Assembly: GCA_028818695.1 (NCBI GenBank)
Contig: JAPPNK010000002.1
Coordinates: 62,001-126,000, forward strand
Length of the DNA stretch: 64,000 nt
Reading direction: 5' to 3'
Source of the DNA: Candidatus Poribacteria bacterium
Lineage (GTDB): Bacteria > Poribacteria > WGA-4E > GCA-2687025
The translations under genes and the position numbers were made by a program. Positions 34,524-41,267 of this stretch are shown here, piece after piece; the stretch's first letter is position 1, and every line of letters starts with the position of its first letter. The notes below the pieces were generated by a model. It was given only the letters and a program-made list of their open reading frames with translations. It had not been told where the DNA came from and ran no database searches.

Positions 34524-35806
34524 GCGTTGCGGTAAAACATGTAGACGCTTTTCATCGTTCATTGAGCGGCATAGACCCTGAAGCGGCGCGTATTTTGGAG
34601 GGCGACCTGCGCCGTCAGCGCGGCAACGCCGTTCTCATCCCGTCTGAAAATTACGCCAGCCCAGCCGTTCTAGCGGCGCAGGGCAGCGTCATGACAAACA
34701 AGTATGCCGAAGGTTACCCCGGCAGCCGGTACTACAACGGCTGCGAATGGATGGACGCCATCGAATCGCTGGTGATTGAGCGGACGAAGGCTCTTTTCAA
34801 TGCGGAGCATGTGAACGCGCAGACCCATTCAGGTTCGCAGGCGAATGTTGCGGCGTTTCAGGCGCTGCTGGAACCCGGCGACCGCATTTTGTCGATGCAG
34901 TTGAGCCATGGCGGGCATTTGAGCCACGGGCTTGCGCAGAACATTGCCGGGAAGTTATACGATGTCGCTTTTTACGGCGTGGAGGAAGAGACGGGGCGCA
35001 TCGATCTCAACAAGGTCGCCGATCTGGCGGAGAGCCATCGCCCGCGCTTGATCATCGTCGGCGGGAGCGCCTATCCGCGCCTCATCGACTTCGCTCCCTG
35101 GCGCGAGATCGCCGATTCGGTTGGCGCGCATCTCTTGGCGGACATTGCCCATATCGCCGGTCTGATCGCCGGCGGCGTTCATCCCAGCCCGTTTGGGCAT
35201 GCCGATGTTGTGACGACGACGACGCATAAGACGTTGCGCGGCCCGCGCGGCGCGCTTGTCATGTGCAGAGCCGACCTCGCCTCCGCCATCGACCGCGCTG
35301 TGTTTCCAGGCTTGCAGGGCGGCCCGTTCATGCATGCGATGGCGGCGCGGGCGGTGAACCTGAAGGAGGCGATGGAGCCGTCTTTTAAGGAGTATGCGGC
35401 GCAAGTTGTGAAGAACGCAGCCGCCTTAGCCGACGGACTGCTCTCCGCCGGCTTTGAACTGGTGAGCGGCGGAACGGACAACCATCTCATGCTGGTCGAT
35501 CTTCGGAAGCGTCCTTTTAGCGGCAAGCGCGCCGCCGACAGGCTGGAAGAGGCGGGAATCATTGTGAACCGCAACTCCATCCCGAACGACCCTCGTTCGC
35601 CGTTTGTGACGAGCGGCTTGCGTCCGGGCAGCCCCGCCTTGACGACGCGCGGCATGGGCGAATCGGAGATGCGCTTCATCGCCGAACGAATGGCCGCCGC
35701 GGTGAAGCAGTCGACGGGAGAGAAGGGGCGGGCGGCGATCCGCGCCGAGGTGAAGGAGCTGTGCGCCCGTTTTCCGATCTATCCCGACATCTCCTACCTG
35801 TCCTGA
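34520..35806 (+). CDS. glyA: Serine hydroxymethyltransferase
   Basis: A 428-residue PLP enzyme that interconverts serine and glycine with tetrahydrofolate. Visible motifs are LIPSENYASPAV, NKYAEGYPGSRYYNG, HSGSQANVAAF and the PLP lysine in TTTTHKTLRGPRGAL. The likely start is TTG 34520, which overlaps the PanE-like stop (TTGA) and has GGAG 8 bases upstream; no suitable ATG exists near the family's normal start, and the frame upstream of it lies inside the neighbouring gene. Operon context with HPS-RraA and PanE-like genes groups several aldol or one-carbon enzymes. Confidence 0.95.
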   Translation: MSVAVKHVDAFHRSLSGIDPEAARILEGDLRRQRGNAVLIPSENYASPAVLAAQGSVMTNKYAEGYPGSRYYNGCEWMDAIESLVIERTKALFNAEHVNAQTHSGSQANVAAFQALLEPGDRILSMQLSHGGHLSHGLAQNIAGKLYDVAFYGVEEETGRIDLNKVADLAESHRPRLIIVGGSAYPRLIDFAPWREIADSVGAHLLADIAHIAGLIAGGVHPSPFGHADVVTTTTHKTLRGPRGALVMCRADLASAIDRAVFPGLQGGPFMHAMAARAVNLKEAMEPSFKEYAAQVVKNAAALADGLLSAGFELVSGGTDNHLMLVDLRKRPFSGKRAADRLEEAGIIVNRNSIPNDPRSPFVTSGLRPGSPALTTRGMGESEMRFIAERMAAAVKQSTGEKGRAAIRAEVKELCARFPIYPDISYLS

Positions 35807-35917
35807 CCAGCCTTTAAGCTGGACATGGAAGCGGGCTAGACCTTTCAAGGCGGGAATCCAGAAGCGGCGCAGAACTTGTCCGCGCGCGGAGAAACCTCGC
35901 TGAACGGCCGCGCCGCG

Positions 35918-36811
35918 CTAGTCAGACAACTTGCCTTTCGCCTCCACCTCCATCAGAAGCGGTATCGAGGCGAAGGTTCCGTCTTCAAGCGTCGTCTCTA
36001 AGTCGGCTTGCAGCTCCGTCCGCGCCTTGTAATTGACCAGCAAGCCTGTCTTTTCGTCGATGGTATAATTGGCTCGGTAGGTTCCTTGCATGTTCCGGTA
36101 CTGCGCCTCAAACTGAGGCGCGCCGGCGAACGCCATATGGACGGGTCCAACGGCTTTGAGAAGTCCATGCGCCTCAATCAACGCTTTCCCGCCTGATCGC
36201 TTTTCCAACGCGCACTTCACAGACGTCTGGACGCCCGGCATTGGCTCCAACTGGACATTCCAAACATCGCCGACCTCCCGCTTCCCAGGAGGAATATGCA
36301 GAAAGCGCTGCGACGTCTGATAGGTTTTCATGCTGAAAATGAGAAACAGATCGACCGAAAAGTCTGCCCGCTCCGATTTAGGCCGGGCAGGCGTTTTGGC
36401 TAGGCTCGACTCGATCAGCGCTTGTATCGGCGGCGGCTGAACAATATTGCCGCTTTCGTCCGCTTTAAAGGTAAAGCTTGCGCTATGCCGTAGGCGACGC
36501 GACCCGATGATGATCGTCGGACGACCACTCTCGCTACTAGTGGCTTTCTGGCTTGCGCCGTTGTAGGTTCCGAGCGTTCCGTCCTTCTCTTTTTTGAATA
36601 GGATTTTGCCCTCTATCTTCCGCTGTTCAAAGACCTGTAGCGCGCCGCTGGGCGCGTTGATCTGAATATTCGTCTCTATCGTATCCTCCGCTTTGTAGGA
36701 AATGCCCTCGGTTGGACGCAGCTGATAGGAAAACGGCTCTGAATCGCCGCAGCCAAACGCCCAAAACAACGGCGCGGCGAACAGGATGAGAAGAGGTTCC
36801 TTAAAGCGCAT
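35918..36811 (-). CDS. Lipoprotein, paralogue of the upstream gene
   Basis: A 297-residue lipoprotein (LILFAAPLFWAFGCGDS) of mostly beta structure. It shares with the protein encoded at 36828-37745 the segments GKILFKKEKDGTLGTYNG, HIPPGKREVGDVWNVQLEP, GPVHMAFAGAPQFEAQYRN and YTIDEKTGLLVNYKARTELQ. The family is unrecognised, but the C-terminal pattern (beta-hairpins with a YRN-x-QG motif) resembles DUF6263-like lipoproteins. It lies 16 bases after its paralogue on the same transcript. Function unknown, on the inner or outer membrane surface. Confidence 0.75.
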   Translation of the reverse strand: MRFKEPLLILFAAPLFWAFGCGDSEPFSYQLRPTEGISYKAEDTIETNIQINAPSGALQVFEQRKIEGKILFKKEKDGTLGTYNGASQKATSSESGRPTIIIGSRRLRHSASFTFKADESGNIVQPPPIQALIESSLAKTPARPKSERADFSVDLFLIFSMKTYQTSQRFLHIPPGKREVGDVWNVQLEPMPGVQTSVKCALEKRSGGKALIEAHGLLKAVGPVHMAFAGAPQFEAQYRNMQGTYRANYTIDEKTGLLVNYKARTELQADLETTLEDGTFASIPLLMEVEAKGKLSD

Positions 36812-36827
36812 CGTTCATTCCTCTCAT

Positions 36828-37745
36828 TTATTCAAACAACGAGCCTTTCGCCTCCACCTCCATCAGAAGCGGTATCAAGGCGGAGGTTCCGTCTTCAAGC
36901 GCCGTCTCTAAATCGGCTTGCAGTTCCGTCCGCGCCTCGTACTCGACCGGCAAGCCTGTCTTTTCGTCGATGATATAAACGGCGCGGTAGGAGCCTTGCG
37001 TGTTCCGATATTGCGCCTCAAACTGAGGCGCGCCGGCAAACGCCATATGGACGGATCCGCCGGCGTTCAGAGAGCCGACGGCATGAACCCGCTTCTGTCC
37101 GTCTTCGCCGCCTTTTATTTCGCAGTTTGCCGTCGTCTGAACGCCCGGCAGCGGCTTCAAGACGGCGTTCCAGACGCTTCCAACCGGAAGCGCTTCATCA
37201 GGGATATGCATGAACCGCTGCGACGCCAAATAGGTTTTCAAGCTCGCGTTCAAAAACAGCTCCGCCGCAAACGCCGGCCAATTCGATTTGGGCGGCAGGT
37301 CTATCTCTTTTAGATTCGACTCGACCATTCCGAGTATGATCGGCGGCTGAACGATCTTGCCGCCGCTGTCCCATTTCGCTGTGAAACCTGTCTCCATGAA
37401 CCCATGCGCGACGTCCAGCCGTTCAAAATCGATCTTATCCAGCCCGCCTCCGACGCTGCGGCCTCCTGTGCGAATATAGAAGTGGCTTCGACCGACGCCT
37501 CTGAAGCTGTAGGTTCCGAGCGTTTCGTCCCCGTCTTTTTTAAACTGAACAAGACCTCCTAGCTTCCGCTTCATGGTTGCCTTGTAACGCCTGCCGGACG
37601 GAGCGATCTTGATAGTGACTTTTAGCGTGTCCTCCGTGCCGCAGTAACCGCGCGGGACGGGGGGTCTCTCGTTGGAGTCGCCGCAGCCAAACGCCCAAAA
37701 CAACGGCGCGGCGAACAGAACAAGCATAGCGCGGCGAAAACGCAT
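36828..37745 (-). CDS. Lipoprotein, first of a paralogous pair
   Basis: A 305-residue protein starting MRFRRAMLVLFAAPLF with lipobox AFGCGDS, almost the same signal peptide as the neighbouring paralogue. The body is beta-rich with HIPDEALPVGSVWNAVLKP and SVHMAFAGAPQFEAQYRN. The frame is open for 158 codons further upstream, but that part has no coding character and overlaps the divergent dehydrogenase gene, so ATG 37745 with an AAAGGA site is used. A promoter is visible at 37787-37814. Confidence 0.75.
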   Translation of the reverse strand: MRFRRAMLVLFAAPLFWAFGCGDSNERPPVPRGYCGTEDTLKVTIKIAPSGRRYKATMKRKLGGLVQFKKDGDETLGTYSFRGVGRSHFYIRTGGRSVGGGLDKIDFERLDVAHGFMETGFTAKWDSGGKIVQPPIILGMVESNLKEIDLPPKSNWPAFAAELFLNASLKTYLASQRFMHIPDEALPVGSVWNAVLKPLPGVQTTANCEIKGGEDGQKRVHAVGSLNAGGSVHMAFAGAPQFEAQYRNTQGSYRAVYIIDEKTGLPVEYEARTELQADLETALEDGTSALIPLLMEVEAKGSLFE

Positions 37746-37786
37746 CGGGGTCTTTCCTTTCATATGATGAGACGCAACGCCGACAT

Positions 37787-37814
37787 ATTCTACATCATTG
37801 TTTCTATTTGTCCA
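37787..37814 (-). promoter_or_regulatory. Promoter of the paralogous lipoprotein operon
   Basis: On the minus strand TGGACA (37814-37809) and TAGAAT (37792-37787) are 16 bases apart, about 42 bases before the ATG at 37745. The match to sigma70 consensus is reasonable. It is back to back with the promoter at 37832-37859. Confidence 0.5.
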
Positions 37815-37831
37815 TAAGGCATATTGGCCGC

Positions 37832-37859
37832 TTGACTGCGCGGCGGCTTTTGATAGAAT
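37832..37859 (+). promoter_or_regulatory. Promoter of the second dehydrogenase gene
   Basis: TTGACT at 37832-37837 and TAGAAT at 37854-37859 are 16 bases apart, 39 bases before the ATG at 37898, which has a GGAG site 7 bases upstream. The divergent pair of promoters lies within about 75 bases. Confidence 0.55.
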
Positions 37860-37897
37860 GCGGTTCAGGAACGCCGCTTTTCGAAACGGAGAAATCC

Positions 37898-38869
37898 ATG
37901 CCGCTAGAGCTGATTGCGACCGCGCCCAGAACGCCAGAGCTGCGCGAATATGAGGACGGACCTGTCCCTGACGGACGAGTGCGCGTTCAGGTGGAATTCG
38001 GCGCGCCGAAGCACGGAACCGAAATGACCGAATATAGAGCGAACCGCGGGAGCCGATTCCCAAGAGGACTCGGCAACATGTGCGTCGGACGAATCGTCGA
38101 GATCGGCGGCGGCGTGGAAGGTTTTGAGATTGGAGAGCGCGTCGCCGGTTATGGAAGCCTGCGCGAGACGCACACCTGGGGCGCCGGCTCCGTTTTGAAG
38201 ATGTCGGAGCGCATGACATGGAAAGAGGCGGTCTGTTACGACCCTGCGCATTTTGCGTTGGGCGGCGTCAGGGACGGAAACGCGCGGGCGGGCGATCATG
38301 TCGCCGTGTTCGGGCTGGGCGCGCTTGGGCAGATGTCGGCGCAGTTTGCGCGGCTTTCAGGCGCGGACACGGTGAGCCTCATCGATCCGATCGAGGCGCG
38401 GCGGCAGGCTGCGTTGAACGCGGGGGCAGATTTCGCCTTTGACGCGGACCCTGAAGTTGCCGTTTCTGGGTTAAAGGAGGTCAGCGGCGGGCGGGGACCC
38501 GACCTGATCATCGAAACGAGCGCGAATTACCGGGCGCTGGACACAGCTCTGCGCGCGCTCGCTTACGGCGGAACGATCGCGTATATGGGCTGGCCGAAGG
38601 AGTGCGAGGGCGGGCTGGACTTCGGCGCAAAGGCGCATTTTGAGGTCCCGAATATGATCTTCACCCGCGCATGCAGCGAACCGAACCGCGACCATCCGCG
38701 CTGGAGTTTTCAACGCATCAGGGAGACATGCTGGAGCTGGTTGAACGCGGGAAAGCTGCGCTGCGAGGAGATTGTCTCGCCTGTGGTTCCGTTTAAGGAA
38801 GTTGTAGAAGCGTATCGGAGCATTGACGAGGCGCCTGAATTGAGCGTCAAATTAGGAGTCGCGTTTTAG
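37898..38869 (+). CDS. Medium-chain dehydrogenase, BchC-like, without zinc ligands
   Basis: A 323-residue MDR protein with VAVFGLGALGQMSAQFARL as the nucleotide-binding site. As in the paralogue at 20570-21577, the first domain has KHGTEMTEYRANRG and LGNMCVGRIVEIGGGVEGFE rather than Cys/GHE zinc ligands. Both end with a CSEPNRDHPRWSFQRI or SHNENLPPKHARWSFRRQ segment that is typical of this subgroup. It likely acts on a sugar or polyol derivative. It is a single gene with its own promoter. Confidence 0.85.
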   Translation: MPLELIATAPRTPELREYEDGPVPDGRVRVQVEFGAPKHGTEMTEYRANRGSRFPRGLGNMCVGRIVEIGGGVEGFEIGERVAGYGSLRETHTWGAGSVLKMSERMTWKEAVCYDPAHFALGGVRDGNARAGDHVAVFGLGALGQMSAQFARLSGADTVSLIDPIEARRQAALNAGADFAFDADPEVAVSGLKEVSGGRGPDLIIETSANYRALDTALRALAYGGTIAYMGWPKECEGGLDFGAKAHFEVPNMIFTRACSEPNRDHPRWSFQRIRETCWSWLNAGKLRCEEIVSPVVPFKEVVEAYRSIDEAPELSVKLGVAF

Positions 38870-39093
38870 CGGCGCTGCCGATTTAGGCGCAGGGCGCTGA
38901 AGAATAAGGCGCCGTCGGTCTAAAACGCGGCGAAATCGGCGTTTTTGGAGCGGGATGTTCGGCACAATGTTTGCGTCTCTTAGGTTGATGGCGAAGCGGG
39001 GCGCTCATGAAGCGTTTCAAAGGTGATTGCAATACAGCCCCGCTGATGTCATCATCATCAATGCAACGCCTGTATCCACTGAGGAGACTTAAT

Positions 39094-39834
39094 ATGTTAC
39101 GCGTTACAGCAGTTCTGACGGCGCTAGCGTTTAGCGCCGGCTTCTTTGCGCCTGCGCCGAACGCGGCTGCGCAGGATGTCGCCCTTGATTTCACCTACGC
39201 CAGCGCGTATTACTGGCGCGGCGCTCCCGCCGGCGACGGAAACGGATTTCTTCAGCCTTCGGCGGACATTTCCTACGCTGCCTCGCCCGAACTGTCGGTT
39301 GGGCTGAATCTCTGGATGTCGCAGGGACCTGAAGCGTCCGAAGCCGAAGATGACAGCAACAGCGAAATCGACTACACCGTCTGGGCAGCGTACAGCGCCG
39401 GCGAGATCGGCGTGTACGCCGGGGTCATCGACTATGTGATTCCCGCCGGCGCGCCGTTTGCGGACGGGCATGTGTTGGAAGGGCATGTCGGCGTGGACTT
39501 TGCGGCGGGCGATCTGGGTCTCGGCGTCGCCGCCTACCTGAACCTGGACGGCGACGACGAGGACTCCATGTACATCGCCCCTAGCCTCTCCTATCCGCTC
39601 GGCAACCTCAGTCTTGGATTGTCGATCGGTCTTGGGAACGGCGTCTACAGCGCGGAGGAAGAAGGCGAAGAGGACGCGATGGCTCTGGTCGACCTCACGC
39701 CCAGCGTCAGCTACGCCGTCCCTCTTGGCGACGAGATGGAAGCGGCGGTCGGTCTGGCGATCGGTTACAACCCCGACACCGGCGCGACGCTCCCGTTCTT
39801 GACGTTCGGAACCGGCTGGAGCTGGTCTCCGTAA
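39094..39834 (+). CDS. TorF/TIGR02001-like outer-membrane beta-barrel protein
   Basis: A 246-residue protein with a signal peptide (VTAVLTALAFSAGFF, cleavage after AAAQ). The mature start DVALDFTYASAYYWRGAPAG is like the TIGR02001 family opening (conserved strand then YxxRG). The body alternates in beta strands with acidic loops (EASEAEDDSNSE, EEEGEEDAMA). Such proteins are small outer-membrane barrels of unknown function. The start at 39094 has a GAGGAG site 7 bases upstream; the ORF is open back to 39007. A strong terminator follows. Confidence 0.75.
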   Translation: MLRVTAVLTALAFSAGFFAPAPNAAAQDVALDFTYASAYYWRGAPAGDGNGFLQPSADISYAASPELSVGLNLWMSQGPEASEAEDDSNSEIDYTVWAAYSAGEIGVYAGVIDYVIPAGAPFADGHVLEGHVGVDFAAGDLGLGVAAYLNLDGDDEDSMYIAPSLSYPLGNLSLGLSIGLGNGVYSAEEEGEEDAMALVDLTPSVSYAVPLGDEMEAAVGLAIGYNPDTGATLPFLTFGTGWSWSP

Positions 39835-39855
39835 CGAACGCGGTTCTCATCATGC

Positions 39856-39899
39856 GTTGGCGCGGCTGTTTGACGCGGCCGCGCCAACATTCTCTTTTG
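39856..39899 (+). terminator. Rho-independent terminator after the barrel protein gene
   Basis: A perfect 11-base stem, GTTGGCGCGGC (39856-39866) with GCCGCGCCAAC (39878-39888), with an 11-base loop, is followed by ATTCTCTTTT. It lies 21 bases after the stop codon. Confidence 0.8.
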
Positions 39900-39935
39900 A
39901 TCAGCGGTGCCTTGCTGGGAACGGCGCAAAAAAGG

Positions 39936-39964
39936 TTGCGTCCAAAAACGCGCTGTTGTATGAT
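39936..39964 (+). promoter_or_regulatory. Promoter before a micro-ORF
   Basis: TTGCGT at 39936-39941 and TATGAT at 39959-39964 are separated by exactly 17 bases. The next good ribosome site and ATG are at 39990-40007. Confidence 0.4.
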
Positions 39965-40004
39965 GCTCAACAGAAACGCAATGCAGCGGAAAGGAGACGC
40001 GCCT

Positions 40005-40130
40005 ATGATTGTGCTTCCGCTTCGAGTCGGCGCCCACCAGCGCGGCGCAGCCCATATGCGCGATCAAATGTCCGCCGTTCCGAATCAACTTCGCCGCTTT
40101 GGGAATGCGCGCAAGCCTTCCCTGCTGTAA
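40005..40130 (+). CDS. Candidate 41-residue basic microprotein or truncated gene
   Basis: The ATG at 40005 is 8 bases after AAAGGAG (39990-39996) and has a promoter-like pair upstream. The product starts MIVLPLRVGAHQRGAAHMR and ends FGNARKPSLL. No family is recognised. It could be a true small protein or the first codons of a gene that has lost its 3' part. The remaining 180 bases to the next gene show no continuation in any frame. Confidence 0.35.
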   Translation: MIVLPLRVGAHQRGAAHMRDQMSAVPNQLRRFGNARKPSLL

Positions 40131-40273
40131 AACACAGCGCCCTGGCAGAGATACGCCTCTGAGGGCGCGCGTCTAAGACAAACAGCAGCGCAAGCGGCGA
40201 CGGAACGCGGCGGCGCCTCGCAAATCGTCGGCTCGGAGCTGTCTGGCTGCGGAAAATCGCGTACCATTATGGT

Positions 40274-40304
40274 GAAAAGAGCCGTCCGGCTCGCCCGGGC
40301 GGCT
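40274..40304 (-). terminator. Rho-independent terminator of the 211-residue protein gene
   Basis: On the minus strand AGCCGCCCGG (40304-40295), a 5-base loop and CCGGACGGCT (40289-40280) form a 10-base stem with one G-U pair, followed by CTTTTC. It begins 9 bases after the stop codon at 40313. Confidence 0.7.
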
Positions 40305-40312
40305 CCTTCGCG

Positions 40313-40948
40313 TTAAAGCGCCTGCGCGTTGAGCCGCCAGTCATGCTGCTTGTAACGCAGGCGAATCTCAAAAAGGCGCTCTCTCAAAAAACGCTGGTCG
40401 GGACCGTCCTCAAGGCGCGGAATGATGAACCGCACGGCGTCCACGCGCGAGACGGCGAAGTCGCGGAACCGCCGGCGCATAAGCCGCGGAACCGTCAGAA
40501 CCGCCGCCTCGGCGTCCAGATGCGTTTCGCGCTGTAAGAAGGCGCGCGCCGCCGCTTCCAGCTGCGCGTCCAGCCCTTCAGACGAATAGACGCGCACAGG
40601 CGGACCCGATCTGGACCCGTCCGACAGGGCGAAATGAAGGCGCGGCTCCTTGCGCCCCATTTTTTCTATACCGCGAGACAGCCGCCGCGCGCGCTTCCGG
40701 ACGCCTTTGGGCGACAGGTCTGCCCCCGCTTTCAACGCCCCAAGCAGCGCCGCCAAGTTGCGCATGTTGATCCAGTCGGCGCGGTCAGAGTCCGGGTCGG
40801 GCGGGTTTTGCCGCGCCTCGTCCAGAGCCAATTCGATGGCGAGCCGCGCGCCCGCTTGACGAATCGAGTCGTAATCGACTCCGCTGTCGACGATCCATCC
40901 CGCCTCGATAAAGCGTTTCAGCGCTTCGCTCAAATATGCGCGTTCCAT
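40313..40948 (-). CDS. Hypothetical protein, 211 residues
   Basis: The protein begins MERAYLSEALKRFIEAGW and is a mix of helices and basic stretches (SPKGVRKRARRLSRGIEKMG), ending IRLRYKQHDWRLNAQAL. No signal or membrane helix is present. I recognise no domain. The start at 40948 is chosen because codons upstream in this frame look non-coding and overlap another frame; no clear ribosome site is present. A terminator follows. It borders the restriction-modification-like locus, transcribed away from it. Confidence 0.6.
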   Translation of the reverse strand: MERAYLSEALKRFIEAGWIVDSGVDYDSIRQAGARLAIELALDEARQNPPDPDSDRADWINMRNLAALLGALKAGADLSPKGVRKRARRLSRGIEKMGRKEPRLHFALSDGSRSGPPVRVYSSEGLDAQLEAAARAFLQRETHLDAEAAVLTVPRLMRRRFRDFAVSRVDAVRFIIPRLEDGPDQRFLRERLFEIRLRYKQHDWRLNAQAL

Positions 40949-40980
40949 GCGAACAGGATACGGGCAAACGGCGCCGCGCG

Positions 40981-41169
40981 CTAGATTCCGATCAAGCAAC
41001 CAACGCAGCCGGCGCCTGAGCAAGAGGGTCGAGACGCCGCCGCTGTCAGCGGAACGCGCGGCATGACCCACGGGTAACCGTTCGGATGCTGCAGGACTTC
41101 GAACGGAATGTCGTACACCTCTGTCAGCAACGCTTCGGTCAGCGCGTATTCGGGCGGGCCGACATCCAC
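40981..41169 (-). CDS. Possible small gene or gene remnant
   Basis: A 62-residue frame from a GTG at 41169, with coding-like composition: DVGPPEYALTEALLTEVYD, then PNGYPWVMPRVPL, ending with three Cys (CSGAGCVGC). The frame is open only 6 codons further upstream before a TAG. No ribosome site is well placed. It may be the cut-off end of a gene interrupted at the edge of the locus beginning at 41268. Confidence 0.35.
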   Translation of the reverse strand: MDVGPPEYALTEALLTEVYDIPFEVLQHPNGYPWVMPRVPLTAAASRPSCSGAGCVGCLIGI

Positions 41170-41267
41170 AACACCGATGATCGGCTCCGCCTATCAGCCG
41201 CCGTTTTTTGTTGACGCGCCCGCTCAAACGTTCTATGGTATATCTGCCTCAAAACGCGGGAGAAACA

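Noticed and set aside
37746-38219. N-terminal extension of the first paralogous lipoprotein
   Set aside because: It would place a lipoprotein signal in mid-protein and overlaps the divergent dehydrogenase and both promoters.
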